A stretch of 21,709 bases of DNA from Bacteroidota bacterium (GCA_023391015.1 JAEWBT010000062.1:1-21709); one strand, 5' to 3'. Shown: positions 1 through 7,774, numbered from the stretch's first letter. Numbers and translations: made by a program. Notes: generated from the sequence alone by a model not told the origin.

Positions 1-791
1 GCTCGCAGGACCCGCCCACCTTCACGGTGATGGAATACAAACCTGCCGACGCCGTGAACACCCAGCCGATTGTGCTGGTTGGAAAAGGCGTGGTATACGA
101 TACCGGTGGCCTTTCGCTGAAGCCCACACCCAATAGCATGGACCGCATGAAAAGCGACATGAGCGGGGCGGCCCTTGTCGGCGCAGCCATGCAGGCGGTT
201 GCCAAAATGGGCCTGCCGCTCCATGTGATTGCCCTGGTACCCGCCACCGACAACCGCCCGGGCGAAAACGCTTATGTGCCCGGCGATGTGATTACGATGT
301 ACAGCGGCACGACGGTGGAAGTGCTCAACACCGACGCCGAAGGCCGCCTTATCCTCGGCGACGCGCTTTACTGGGCCAAGCGCTACAATCCGGAACTGGT
401 GGTGGATTTTGCCACGCTCACCGGCGCAGCGAGCGTGGCCGTAGGCGAACACGGTATGGTGTGCATGGGTACGGCTGATGAAAGCGTGAAAGCCGCCCTG
501 AAAACCGCCGGCGAGCGGCAATACGAGCGCATGGTGGAGTACCCGCTGTGGGACGAATACGGCGATCAGATCAAAAGCGAGATTGCCGACATTAAAAACG
601 TGGGCGGACCGAGTGGCGGTGCGATTACGGCGGGCAAATTTTTGGAGAAATTTACTTCTTATCCGTGGATGCACTTCGACATTGCCGGCGTCAGCTTTGC
701 CACATCCAAGCGCGGCTACCAAACCATCGGCGGCACGGGCTTTGGCCTGCGTATGCTGCTGGATTTCCTCACGGCGCGGACAGCTCAATAA
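1..791 (+). CDS. pepA: Leucyl aminopeptidase (M17), 3' part
   Basis: Cytosolic metallo-exopeptidase that releases N-terminal amino acids from peptides. The reading frame is open from the left edge (first full codon at base 3), so the N-terminal domain and true start lie outside the window and about 262 residues of the catalytic domain are visible. The M17 signatures are clear: GKGVVYDTGGLSLKP carries the metal-binding Lys and Asp, MKSDMSGAA another metal Asp, and NTDAEGRLILGDAL the diagnostic Asp and Glu ligands plus the catalytic Arg. The C-terminal TGFGLRMLLDFL is also typical of the family. A GTG at 27 is internal to the conserved domain and is not a start. No terminator follows before pdxA, but a promoter-like box does, so pdxA may have its own promoter. 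Family assignment is firm; the substrate range cannot be read from sequence. Confidence 0.95.
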   Translation, partial: SQDPPTFTVMEYKPADAVNTQPIVLVGKGVVYDTGGLSLKPTPNSMDRMKSDMSGAALVGAAMQAVAKMGLPLHVIALVPATDNRPGENAYVPGDVITMYSGTTVEVLNTDAEGRLILGDALYWAKRYNPELVVDFATLTGAASVAVGEHGMVCMGTADESVKAALKTAGERQYERMVEYPLWDEYGDQIKSEIADIKNVGGPSGGAITAGKFLEKFTSYPWMHFDIAGVSFATSKRGYQTIGGTGFGLRMLLDFLTARTAQ

Positions 792-800
792 GGCCCGTCG

Positions 801-808
801 TACCTTTG
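801..808 (+). promoter_or_regulatory. -7 box (TACCTTTG) for pdxA
   Basis: TACCTTTG followed by C matches the Bacteroidota -7 consensus TAnnTTTG. It lies in the 39-bp gap after pepA and 22 bases before the TTG taken as the pdxA start. No convincing -33 TTTG is present at the usual distance. Inferred from consensus only. Confidence 0.5.
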
Positions 809-830
809 CCTTTTTTATTTTTAATTTCCC

Positions 831-1976
831 TTGCAGTCTTCTATTAAATCAAAACCCGTTGCAGGAGCTGAAAAAACACAGGCCGTCTCTTATCGGGACG
901 ATCTGCCGGTGATTGGCTTTTCATGCGGCGACCTCAACGGCATCGGCCTGGAGATTATCCTCAAGCTGCTTTCCGACAGCCGCATTGCTTATCATTGCAT
1001 TCCGGTGGTTTTTGCTTCCGAAAAAGCCGTTGCTTTCTACAACACGCAGCCACTCCTTGAAGAGCCGGTTTCGTTTCGGGTGGTGAAATCCCTGGAAGCG
1101 CTGGAAGCCGGTCATAACTACCTGTTTGCTGCCTGGAGCGAGGAGGTGGAGATACAACCCGGAACGCTCACCGAGATTTCCGGAAAATACGCCGTCCGCT
1201 CGCTCGAAGTGGCCTGCCAGTGCCTGAAGGAAGGGCATCTCGACGGGCTTGTGACTGCACCGATTCATAAAGCCAATACCCAGTCCAAAGCGTTTCCTTT
1301 TACCGGCCATACGCCGTATCTGCAACATTTCTTTGGTGCAAAAAGCGTTTTGATGGTGCTGCACGACGAAGCCTTGCGCGTGGCCCTCGTGACGGAACAC
1401 ATTCCGGTTTCGGCGGTTTCGGCTCACCTTACCGTAGAGCGTTTGTTGCAAAAACTGCGTTTGTTCCGCGATACCCTGGTGCAGGATTTTGGGATTGATA
1501 AACCGCGGATTGCCGTTTTGGGCTTAAATCCCCATGCCGGCGACGGCGGCACTATCGGCACCGAGGAGCAAACTGTTCTGAGACCCGTTCTCGACAGCGT
1601 GCAGCAAAGCGGGATGCTGGCTTTTGGCCCTTACGCCGCCGACGCGTTTTTTGCCCGCGGCAGCTACGCCCATTTTGACGGCGTGCTTGCTATGTACCAC
1701 GACCAGGGACTCATTCCCTTCAAAACCCTTGCAATGGACGGCGGCGTGAACTATACCGCCGGACTGCCGGTGGTGCGCACCTCGCCCGACCACGGCACCG
1801 CCTTCGATATCGCCGGAAAAGGCACTGCCGATGCCACCTCTATGCGCGAAGCCCTTTTTGCCGCCATCGACCGCATCCGGCAGCGCAAACGCTACGCCGA
1901 AAACACAGCCAACCCATTGCCGCGCAGCCGGGGCCAAAAGGAACGCACCTTCGGGCACGGCGGTGGCCGGGATTAA
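831..1976 (+). CDS. pdxA: 4-hydroxythreonine-4-phosphate dehydrogenase PdxA
   Basis: NAD-dependent oxidation of 4-phosphohydroxy-L-threonine in the DXP-dependent pyridoxal phosphate pathway; cytosolic. The three divalent-metal histidines are H190 (TEHIP), H235 (NPHAG) and H290 (MYHDQG); their spacing of 45 and 55 residues matches E. coli H166/H211/H266. VTAPIHKANTQ and FTGHTPYL are further family motifs. The N-terminal GDLNGIG lacks the usual prolines, which I recall as normal for Bacteroidota. The start is uncertain: an in-frame TAA at 822-824 leaves only TTG 831 as a recognised start before the conserved domain. The last 25 or so residues after ANPL are basic and Gly/Arg-rich and not obviously homologous, so the tail could be lineage-specific or shifted in frame. 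TTCCGGAA occurs inside the gene, read as ISGK. Confidence 0.93.
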   Translation: MQSSIKSKPVAGAEKTQAVSYRDDLPVIGFSCGDLNGIGLEIILKLLSDSRIAYHCIPVVFASEKAVAFYNTQPLLEEPVSFRVVKSLEALEAGHNYLFAAWSEEVEIQPGTLTEISGKYAVRSLEVACQCLKEGHLDGLVTAPIHKANTQSKAFPFTGHTPYLQHFFGAKSVLMVLHDEALRVALVTEHIPVSAVSAHLTVERLLQKLRLFRDTLVQDFGIDKPRIAVLGLNPHAGDGGTIGTEEQTVLRPVLDSVQQSGMLAFGPYAADAFFARGSYAHFDGVLAMYHDQGLIPFKTLAMDGGVNYTAGLPVVRTSPDHGTAFDIAGKGTADATSMREALFAAIDRIRQRKRYAENTANPLPRSRGQKERTFGHGGGRD

Positions 1977-2001
1977 GAGGCATGAAGACAGATTTTCCCA
2001 A

Positions 2002-2029
2002 GTAGAGGCGTTGCATGCAACGTCTCTAC
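2002..2029. repeat. 28-bp REP-like palindrome
   Basis: Two 14-base arms meet without a loop: GTAGAGGCGTTGCA followed by TGCAACGTCTCTAC. The only mismatch in DNA (G2008 against T2023) becomes a G-U pair in RNA. It lies 25 bp after the pdxA stop. No T-tract follows, so it is a poor intrinsic terminator. From memory, very similar GTAGAGACGTTGCA palindromes are dispersed in other Bacteroidota and in cyanobacteria, which suggests a REP/MITE-type element. Confidence 0.7.
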
Positions 2030-2096
2030 AGAAGTGGGTGGTTTTTAGGGAAATTTCCGGAATTTTAAAATAGCGGCCCTTTCCCGGAAACCTATC

Positions 2097-2104
2097 TACT
2101 TTTG
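2097..2104 (+). promoter_or_regulatory. -7 box (TACTTTTG) setting the next start
   Basis: TACTTTTG fits TAnnTTTG. Transcription from here would begin near 2111, downstream of the TTG at 2102. This favours the ATG at 2135 as the start of the following gene, with a leader of roughly 24 bases. Confidence 0.45.
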
Positions 2105-2134
2105 AAAGCTGAAACCGTACAGGTTGGGGCAGCA

Positions 2135-2482
2135 ATGATTGGTGGAAAACGAAAAAACATTACGACCCTCTACCGGGTGATTGACGCCAGCGAACTGGCT
2201 GCGCTACAAGCGCTGCATTTCCGGAAATTTCCGGCCTGCGCCGAACCGGTTTTTTACCCAACCCTCACCCGGCATTTCGCGCTGGAGACGTTGCGACAGA
2301 CAGCCGGCATTTCAACCCAAAAAGGCTATCTCACCTGTTTTAAGATCTGCGCCCGTTACGTTCGCGATTTTGAAGTGCAAACCCTTTCGGGCGAAATCCA
2401 CGACGAGCTGTGGGTGCCCGCCGAAGAATTGCCGGTTTTTAATGAAAAAATTGTAGGGCGCATCAGCCTGCTAGAGCTTTAA
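2135..2482 (+). CDS. Small protein of unknown function
   Basis: A 115-residue soluble protein with no signal peptide or membrane segment. Visible blocks are an N-terminal TTLYRVIDASELAALQ, a central EPVFYPTLTRHFALE, and a C-terminal HDELWVPAEELPVFNEKIVG. The pattern TLYRpv...FPP...PiFYP...aWN...W(I/V)PAEEL..FN..IVG is one I associate from memory with a family labelled in databases as 'ADP-ribosylation/crystallin J1'. That label is historical and no activity is established to my knowledge. An ATG start is preferred over TTG 2102 because the -7 box overlaps the TTG. The stop is 12 bp from the convergent lipoprotein stop, with no obvious terminator between. TTCCGGAA falls in the gene, read as FRK. 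Confidence 0.65.
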   Translation: MIGGKRKNITTLYRVIDASELAALQALHFRKFPACAEPVFYPTLTRHFALETLRQTAGISTQKGYLTCFKICARYVRDFEVQTLSGEIHDELWVPAEELPVFNEKIVGRISLLEL

Positions 2483-2494
2483 AGTGCCTGCTTC

Positions 2495-3007
<513 letters not shown>

Positions 3008-3027
3008 AAGAAAGGTGGCGTTTTAAA

Positions 3028-3044
3028 GCAGAAAAGAATTCTGC
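3028..3044 (-). other. Small hairpin in lipoprotein leader
   Basis: GCAGAA and TTCTGC flank a 5-base loop, about 20 bp upstream of the lipoprotein ATG. It is short and may be chance. The rest of the 190-bp gap between the lipoprotein and the acetyltransferase shows no clear TAnnTTTG box for the lipoprotein. Confidence 0.25.
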
Positions 3045-3197
3045 AAAGCTCCGGCTGCATCCGCCCCGGTTCAATCCGATGAACTGCGTATTTTATAAGG
3101 CCCGATTGGCGGTCTCGGCTTACCTTTCCAAGCCCAAAACAGTGCTGCGGCCCCATTTTTGAGAAAAGATTTTTCCTTTTCCAAAGGCTGCTTTTTT

Positions 3198-3632
3198 ATG
3201 AAAATTCAAACCCTTCCCCAAGCTTCACCCCTCACCCAGGACGTCTGGCAATTGCGCGAAGATGTGTTGCGCAAACCCATTGGCCTTTCCCTGAAAACCG
3301 AAGACCTGTCCGGGGAAGATAATGACCTGGTATTGGCGGCCACCGAAGACGAAAAAGTGATAGGTTGTCTGCTCCTTCGCCTCTTGCCCAACGGCAAGGC
3401 AAAGCTGCGCCAGATGGCTGTGCGTCCGGACTGGCAAAAGAAAGGCGTTGGGAAAGCGTTGCTGGATGCCGCCGAGGAAATTGCGTTGCAAAACGAGGCC
3501 TTGTTTCTGGAGTTAAATGCCCGCGAAACGGCAGTCGCTTTCTACGAAGCCGCCGGCTATCATCCCTCCGGCGAGCCGTTTACCGAAGTGGGGATTCCGC
3601 ATATTAAAATGGTGAAGTCGCTGGCGCAATGA
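3198..3632 (+). CDS. GNAT family N-acetyltransferase
   Basis: Predicted 144-residue acetyl-CoA-dependent N-acetyltransferase; substrate unknown. The core fold is legible: beta strands at DLVLAATEDEKVIGCLLLRL, then the acetyl-CoA pyrophosphate loop RQMAVRPDWQKKGVGKALL (Q/R-x-x-G-x-G/A type), then FLELNARETAVAFYEAAGY, the usual motif B ending. Length is normal for a single-domain GNAT. The ATG at 3198 is chosen over an upstream TTG at 3159 because it gives a typical N-terminus and follows a T-rich stretch as other starts here do. It overlaps the next gene by 4 bp (ATGA), so the two are probably translated from one mRNA. A weak -7-like CATTTTTG lies near 3153. Confidence 0.88.
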   Translation: MKIQTLPQASPLTQDVWQLREDVLRKPIGLSLKTEDLSGEDNDLVLAATEDEKVIGCLLLRLLPNGKAKLRQMAVRPDWQKKGVGKALLDAAEEIALQNEALFLELNARETAVAFYEAAGYHPSGEPFTEVGIPHIKMVKSLAQ

Positions 3633-4774
3633 GGGGTGTTTGTCGCGAGCCGTTCCGGGTTGCTTTTTACAGTCGGGCAGCAGATTTACCCAAAGACTGG
3701 GATGCTCTTTTACCCCAAAATCACCCGCTGCAAAAGGCTTTCCTAACCAATCAGGGAAAAGTTCTGGGCGAGAATGTTACCCCGCTCTACGCGCTGGTAT
3801 TTTCCGGAAATGTGCCTTTTCTGGCGGCTACTTTTCAGGTGTTGCACCTGCGCGAAGCCCATGTGGACACCCGCAAGATGAAGCGCTGGCAGCGGCAACT
3901 CTGGCAGGTTTTTAGCCGCATTCAGCGGCCCCGCTTGCTGGTGAGCGGCCACCTGTTCCGCCATGATTTCGGGTCTTTTTATTTTAGGGAAGACACCCCG
4001 CCTTTCGAAGCTTTTAAAGCCTACCGGCAGGCGCTTCAGGCTGCTGCCCGCAAAACCCACGCCGATGCCGTTTTGCTCAAAGATACGCCCCCTGTTTTTC
4101 AGCCCTTAATTCAGCATTTTGTGCCTAAATACCGGCTGCTTCCCGGCGATATTTCTATGGAACTTTCGCTCCCGGAAAGCTGGCACACCTTCGGCGATTA
4201 TGAAAAAGCGCTGAAGCATAAATATGCCCAGCGACTGCGCAATACCCGACGGGCAGCGGAAGGGATCGCGGTTCGGCCTTTAAGCGCCGAAGCGGTCGCC
4301 CAAAACGCGGAAGCACTACACCAACTGTACTTACAGGTAGCCCAAAACCAGCCGGTACGACTGGGTTTTTTACCGGTAGCTTATCTGCCGTTTCTAAAGC
4401 AGAATTTTGGGGAAGATTTCCGGGTTTGGGGTTTTTATGAAGGGGAAAAGCTCGTTGCTTTTGCCTCAGCCTGGCAGCGGCCCGGCGTGCTGGATATGTT
4501 TTACATCGGCTTCGACTACACCCGCAACCGCGAACGGCAACTGTATTTCAACATTTTGCTCTCGGCGATTGAGGAAGGAATCTCCCTCCGCGTTTCTAAA
4601 ATCGTTTTTGGGAGAACGGCGCTCGAGGCCAAGGCGCGGCTCGGTGCAAAACCGGTATATCTCCACAGCTTTCTTTACATCCGCAACCCCGTAGCCCGCG
4701 CCATCGTGGATAAATTACAAGCCTCGCTGGCCGAAAATGAAGGCGATTGGGAAAGCCGCCACCCGTTTAAGTAA
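3629..4774 (+). CDS. FemAB/GNAT-fold acyltransferase-like protein
   Basis: A 381-residue cytosolic protein without signal peptide. The C-terminal half has the double-GNAT look of FemAB-like/'peptidoglycan biosynthesis' acyltransferases: a basic YAQRLRNTRRAAEG segment, FRVWGFYEGEKLVAFASAW, MFYIGFDYTRNRERQLYFNI (where a peptide or acyl donor would sit), and IVFGRTALEAKARLGAKP near the end. The N-terminal half is less recognisable. Members of this broad group transfer aminoacyl or acyl groups to cell-wall or lipid acceptors, but the substrate here is unknown. Translational coupling to the GNAT gene (4-bp overlap) suggests the two products work together (inference). TTCCGGAA occurs once, read as FSGN. 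Confidence 0.7.
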   Translation: MRGVCREPFRVAFYSRAADLPKDWDALLPQNHPLQKAFLTNQGKVLGENVTPLYALVFSGNVPFLAATFQVLHLREAHVDTRKMKRWQRQLWQVFSRIQRPRLLVSGHLFRHDFGSFYFREDTPPFEAFKAYRQALQAAARKTHADAVLLKDTPPVFQPLIQHFVPKYRLLPGDISMELSLPESWHTFGDYEKALKHKYAQRLRNTRRAAEGIAVRPLSAEAVAQNAEALHQLYLQVAQNQPVRLGFLPVAYLPFLKQNFGEDFRVWGFYEGEKLVAFASAWQRPGVLDMFYIGFDYTRNRERQLYFNILLSAIEEGISLRVSKIVFGRTALEAKARLGAKPVYLHSFLYIRNPVARAIVDKLQASLAENEGDWESRHPFK

Positions 4775-4804
4775 GTTTTTTAGAACGGAGATGGTTACGA
4801 ATGC

Positions 4805-4820
4805 ATCCGTAGCCATCCGT
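4805..4820. repeat. Phased ATCCGT pair
   Basis: ATCCGT at 4805 and 4815, exactly 10 bp apart, in the 55-bp gap between two convergent genes and just past the cca stop. See the matching inverted cluster upstream of cca at 6289-6322. Confidence 0.5.
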
Positions 4821-4829
4821 GTTCGACCA

Positions 4830-6251
4830 TTACAGCCCTTTCTCCGCCACCAACCCACGCACAAATTCTTCGGCTGCCTCACGCGTATTGGCAATCACGC
4901 CGTCCAGAATGGCATCGCGAACGGCTTGCTTCAGCACCCCTACCTCGCGGCCCGGCGAAAGCCCGAAAAGCTGCATAATGTCATCTCCGCTGAGGGGCGG
5001 CTGCCAGGCGCGCATCGCGTCTTTTTCCTCCACTTCCACCAAACGCTCTTTTACCAACGCAAAGTTTTGTAGGTAGCGGCGCACCTTGGTTTCGTTTTTA
5101 GAGGTAATATCGCTTTCGCAGAGCATCATCAAATCCTCCAAATCTTCGCCTGCATCTACCAAAAGGCGGCGCATGGCCGAGTCGGTAATGTCTTCTTTGG
5201 AAAGCGAAATCGGGCGCAGGTGCAGCCCCACGAGCTTGGCCACGTATTTCATGGGTTCGCCCAAGGGCAGTTTCAACGCCTTAAAAATCTTCGGCACCAT
5301 GCGCTCACCCACCGCGTCGTGGCCGTGGAAAGTCCAGCCTTTGCCCGCCTCAAACTTTTTGGTGGCCGGTTTGGCAATGTCGTGAAGCAGGGCGGCCCAG
5401 CGCAGCCATAGATTTCCGGAACGCGCAGCCACATTGTCCAGCACTTGCAGGGTGTGGTAGAAATTGTCTTTATGGCCTTTGCCTTCCACCATTTCCACGC
5501 CGGCCAGTGCGGGCAGTTGGGGAAAGAACTGCGCCAAAAGTCCGGTATCGTAGAGATGGATAAAACCAATAGACGGTTTCGGCGAGGCCATGATCTTGTT
5601 CAGTTCATCGGTGATGCGCTCTTGCGACACGATGCTCAGGCGCGGGGCCGTGCGCTTCATCGCAGCGCGGGTTTCGGCCTCAATGTCAAAGCCCAGCTGC
5701 GCAGCAAAACGAGCGGCCCGCATGGCGCGCAGCGGGTCGTCGGAAAAGGTAACATCCGGGTCCAGCGGCGTGCGGATCAGGCCGTTTTTCAGGTCTTCCA
5801 GTCCGCCGAACGGGTCGTGGATTTGGAGCGGAACGGCCTTGCCAAGTGGAATAGACAGCGCATTGATGGTGAAATCGCGGCGGGCTTCGTCTTCTTCAAA
5901 AGTGCCGGTTTCAACATCGGGTTTCCGGCTTTCGCCGCGGTAGCTTTCCTTGCGGGCACCCACAAATTCCACTTCAAAACCATTCGGCAGGCGAATTTGC
6001 GCTGTTCCAAACGCCTTGAAGAACGCCACTTTCGGGCGTGGGGTAAACGCCTTGGCAACTTCGTGGGCCAGCAGGATGCCGTCGCCTTCGCACACGGTAT
6101 CGGCGTCTTTGGTGGGGCGGTCCAGCAGTTTGTCGCGCACATAGCCACCTACGACGCGGGCTTTTACACCTATGGCGTCGGCGGCTGCGCCAATGGTAGC
6201 CAAGAGGGCTTTTTCTTCAGCAGCCAAGAAAGAATCGTCCAGCGGTTTCAT
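4830..6251 (-). CDS. cca: CCA tRNA nucleotidyltransferase, HD domain
   Basis: Adds or repairs the 3'-CCA of tRNAs (class II nucleotidyltransferase family, shared with poly(A) polymerases). Residues 34-51 hold the polymerase motif VGGYVRDKLLDRPTKDAD, with the catalytic D49 and D51. EDEARRDFTINALSIPL (120-136) and DPLRAMRAARFAAQLGF (172-188) are the conserved neck motifs, and SQERITDELNKIM follows. An HD phosphohydrolase domain begins near residue 255, with H290-D291 in LRWAALLHDIAKP and a further HGHD at 309-312. Length (473) is normal for the Bacteroidota HD-containing form. ATG start. It ends convergent to the acyltransferase gene. TTCCGGAA is read as RSGN near residue 279. Confidence 0.92.
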   Translation of the reverse strand: MKPLDDSFLAAEEKALLATIGAAADAIGVKARVVGGYVRDKLLDRPTKDADTVCEGDGILLAHEVAKAFTPRPKVAFFKAFGTAQIRLPNGFEVEFVGARKESYRGESRKPDVETGTFEEDEARRDFTINALSIPLGKAVPLQIHDPFGGLEDLKNGLIRTPLDPDVTFSDDPLRAMRAARFAAQLGFDIEAETRAAMKRTAPRLSIVSQERITDELNKIMASPKPSIGFIHLYDTGLLAQFFPQLPALAGVEMVEGKGHKDNFYHTLQVLDNVAARSGNLWLRWAALLHDIAKPATKKFEAGKGWTFHGHDAVGERMVPKIFKALKLPLGEPMKYVAKLVGLHLRPISLSKEDITDSAMRRLLVDAGEDLEDLMMLCESDITSKNETKVRRYLQNFALVKERLVEVEEKDAMRAWQPPLSGDDIMQLFGLSPGREVGVLKQAVRDAILDGVIANTREAAEEFVRGLVAEKGL

Positions 6252-6288
6252 GAGTGGTTATAAAGTTTCATCCGGCATAACTGGAACG

Positions 6289-6322
6289 CGGATAAAACGG
6301 ATGCTTACGGATTGAGGCGGAT
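6289..6322. repeat. Four phased CGGAT repeats
   Basis: CGGAT begins at 6289, 6298, 6308 and 6318, spacing of 9-10 bp, i.e. one helical turn. It lies 38-71 bp upstream of the cca start. It could be a protein-binding array or a decayed copy of the dispersed CGGAT-type repeats common in Bacteroidota intergenic DNA (the latter from memory). Confidence 0.5.
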
Positions 6323-6358
6323 TTACAAAAGGGCAAATTTCGGGTTTTGATTTTTGGG

Positions 6359-6378
6359 AAAACAGCAGGCTGTTTTTT
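6359..6378. terminator. Possible weak terminator hairpin
   Basis: AAAACAG and CTGTTTT enclose a four-base loop, followed by further T. The stem has only 2 G/C pairs, so termination would be weak. No plus-strand gene precedes it; on the minus strand it could end glycosyltransferase read-through. Confidence 0.3.
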
Positions 6379-6458
6379 CTCACAGCATCCAGCAACCTTT
6401 TCTTCGCTAACAGACGAGAAGCAATCTCCTAAATCCATTTCTTAAGAGAATTCCCTTC

Positions 6459-6531
6459 TTTTGTCATCCCGCCAAAGGCGGGATCTTCACGATTTAGAGG
6501 CCATGAAGACCCGCTGCGAGGGTGACAAAAA
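6459..6531. repeat. Imperfect inverted repeat, REP/MITE-like
   Basis: Outer arms TTTTGTCA (6459-6466) and TGACAAAA (6523-6530) bracket an inner perfect hairpin CCCGCC-AAA-GGCGGG (6468-6482) and a second inverted pair TCTTCA/TGAAGA (6484-6489 and 6504-6509). The nested layout and the GCGGGATCTTCACGATTTAG core resemble dispersed intergenic repeats I recall from other Bacteroidota. No transposase is nearby. Confidence 0.6.
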
Positions 6532-6604
6532 GACGATAAACAATAAGCCTCTGTTTAGTGAGATCGCTTCTTCTTTCTTGTGTTGCGTTTTCCGGAAATA
6601 TTGC

Positions 6605-6624
6605 TCTGATTTCCGGAAATCAGA
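6605..6624. repeat. 20-bp palindrome centred on TTCCGGAA
   Basis: TCTGATTTCCGGAAATCAGA is a perfect 20-bp palindrome with TTCCGGAA as its core. A second TTCCGGAA lies 21 bp to the left (6590-6597), i.e. two helical turns between centres. Confidence 0.9.
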
Positions 6625-6685
6625 TCTTGAATTTTGGACTCTTGGTTTCGGGCCTTTGGGATTTGGTTTCTGGATTCTGAAACTT

Positions 6686-7687
6686 TTAAAGTCCTCCCAG
6701 CAGCGCCGCCATCGTAATCTCCTTCGCACACCGGAAATGCCCTTCGGGGCAGACGCGGTGGCCGTGAAGGCCACACGGGCGGCAATACAAATCACCGTCA
6801 ATCTGGGCGACACGGCCGTTCGGACCGGCGGGACCAAAACCAAATTGGGGAATCGTGGAGCAGAAAACCGCCGTTACACGGGCACCGGTAGCCGTGCAAA
6901 GGTGGAGCGGAGCGGAATCGTTGGTCCAGGTGTGAAGGGCATCGCGCATCAGGGCAGCGGAAGCCAGCATGGAAAGACCGCCTGCAAGGTTCTGCACGCG
7001 GTCGCTTCCGACAAGCATCCGGATTTCTTCACCCAGTGCTAAATCGCCTTTCCCACCAAGGAGAAATACCGGAAAATTTTGGGGGAGATTTTTAATCAAC
7101 TCCGCAAAACCAGCTGCCGGATATTGCTTGGTAGCCCAAACGGAAGCAGGCGCAATGCAGTAGTAAGGATCTTTTTTATAGGGCAAAATTGCTGCCTCGT
7201 CTGCTGCCGAAGGATACACCTTCGGCAGCGCCGGGATGGCATCAGTGAAAGCAGCAATTAAAGACTGATTGCGCTCCAATTCATGTACCGGAACCGGGTC
7301 GTTTTTTGGGGAAATGATGTGTGGTAAAGCGGCTGTGTAGAACCGCGAGAGGGGATTTTTATCAAACCCCACCCGCACCGGTGCACCGGAAAAAACTGTG
7401 AGAAAGCCGGAAGTGAAAAAGCGTTGCATATTCACCACGTGGGTATATTTTTCCTTTCGAACGGCCGTAGCAATTTTGAGCAGATTAAACCCTTTGCGTT
7501 TTTTCTTGTCCCACACCCACACTCTTCGCAGGTTGGGGTTATTGGCTAGCAATCCTTCAGCACCTTTGCGGACGACAAAGTCAATAACGGCGTCGGGGTA
7601 AAACTGCCGGATCTTTTCGGCCACAGCGGTTGCCAGCACCACGTCTCCGAGAAAAGCAGTTTGAATGAGTAGAAAGCGGTAAGCCAC
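6686..7687 (-). CDS. Glycosyltransferase family 9 (heptosyltransferase-like)
   Basis: Predicted 333-residue ADP-heptose:LPS heptosyltransferase-type enzyme (GT-B fold, GT9), acting at the cytosolic face in lipopolysaccharide core synthesis. The N-terminal RFLLIQTAFLGDVVLATAVA is the acceptor-domain signature with the conserved Gly-Asp. The C-terminal domain contains YCIAPASVWATKQYP and TNDSAPLHLCTATGARVTAVF, matching the donor-binding block, and a Cys/His-rich end (YCRPCGLHGHRVCPEGHFRC) that I recall in Bacteroidota members. The start is GTG at 7687, fixed by a -7 box only 8 bases upstream, so the message is nearly leaderless. The sugar and acceptor are not decidable here, so no gene symbol is given. 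Confidence 0.88.
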   Translation of the reverse strand: MAYRFLLIQTAFLGDVVLATAVAEKIRQFYPDAVIDFVVRKGAEGLLANNPNLRRVWVWDKKKRKGFNLLKIATAVRKEKYTHVVNMQRFFTSGFLTVFSGAPVRVGFDKNPLSRFYTAALPHIISPKNDPVPVHELERNQSLIAAFTDAIPALPKVYPSAADEAAILPYKKDPYYCIAPASVWATKQYPAAGFAELIKNLPQNFPVFLLGGKGDLALGEEIRMLVGSDRVQNLAGGLSMLASAALMRDALHTWTNDSAPLHLCTATGARVTAVFCSTIPQFGFGPAGPNGRVAQIDGDLYCRPCGLHGHRVCPEGHFRCAKEITMAALLGGL

Positions 7688-7695
7688 AACGGGGG

Positions 7696-7703
7696 CAAAA
7701 GTA
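7696..7703 (-). promoter_or_regulatory. -7 box (TACTTTTG) for GT9 gene
   Basis: On the minus strand TACTTTTG is followed by C and then, after 8 bases counted from the box, by the GTG start. The expected transcription start falls at or next to that GTG. No -33 TTTG at the usual spacing; a TTG lies 25 bases upstream. Confidence 0.55.
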
Positions 7704-7774
7704 AGAAGGTTAAAATCCCGGAGCTTCCCAACTTTTTTAACGAAATCACTGTCTTTTTCTTTATCAGCGAAAAC

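Larger units (their letters stand above)
6252..6685. other. 434-bp gene-free region rich in repeats
   Basis: No credible gene in either strand: the open frames here lack family motifs and cross the repeats. From left to right it holds phased CGGAT repeats (6289-6322), a hairpin with T-run (6359-6378), an imperfect inverted repeat (6459-6531), two TTCCGGAA copies (6590, 6611), the second inside a 20-bp palindrome, and a G/T-rich low-complexity stretch (about 6630-6670) built from variants of TTTGG. It separates two minus-strand genes, so it contains the 3' end of the glycosyltransferase transcript and the promoter of cca. No TAnnTTTG box was found for cca. Confidence 0.75.

Noticed and set aside
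1524..2135. A 203-codon minus-strand frame over the pdxA 3' end
   Set aside because: Antisense to two of the three PdxA metal histidines; no family motif.
5445..6263. A 272-codon plus-strand frame over cca
   Set aside because: Antisense to the conserved nucleotidyltransferase and HD motifs, with no recognisable domain of its own.
6461..7042. A 193-codon plus-strand frame across the repeat region and the GT9 3' end
   Set aside because: It begins within a repeat and is antisense to the GT9 donor-binding motif.
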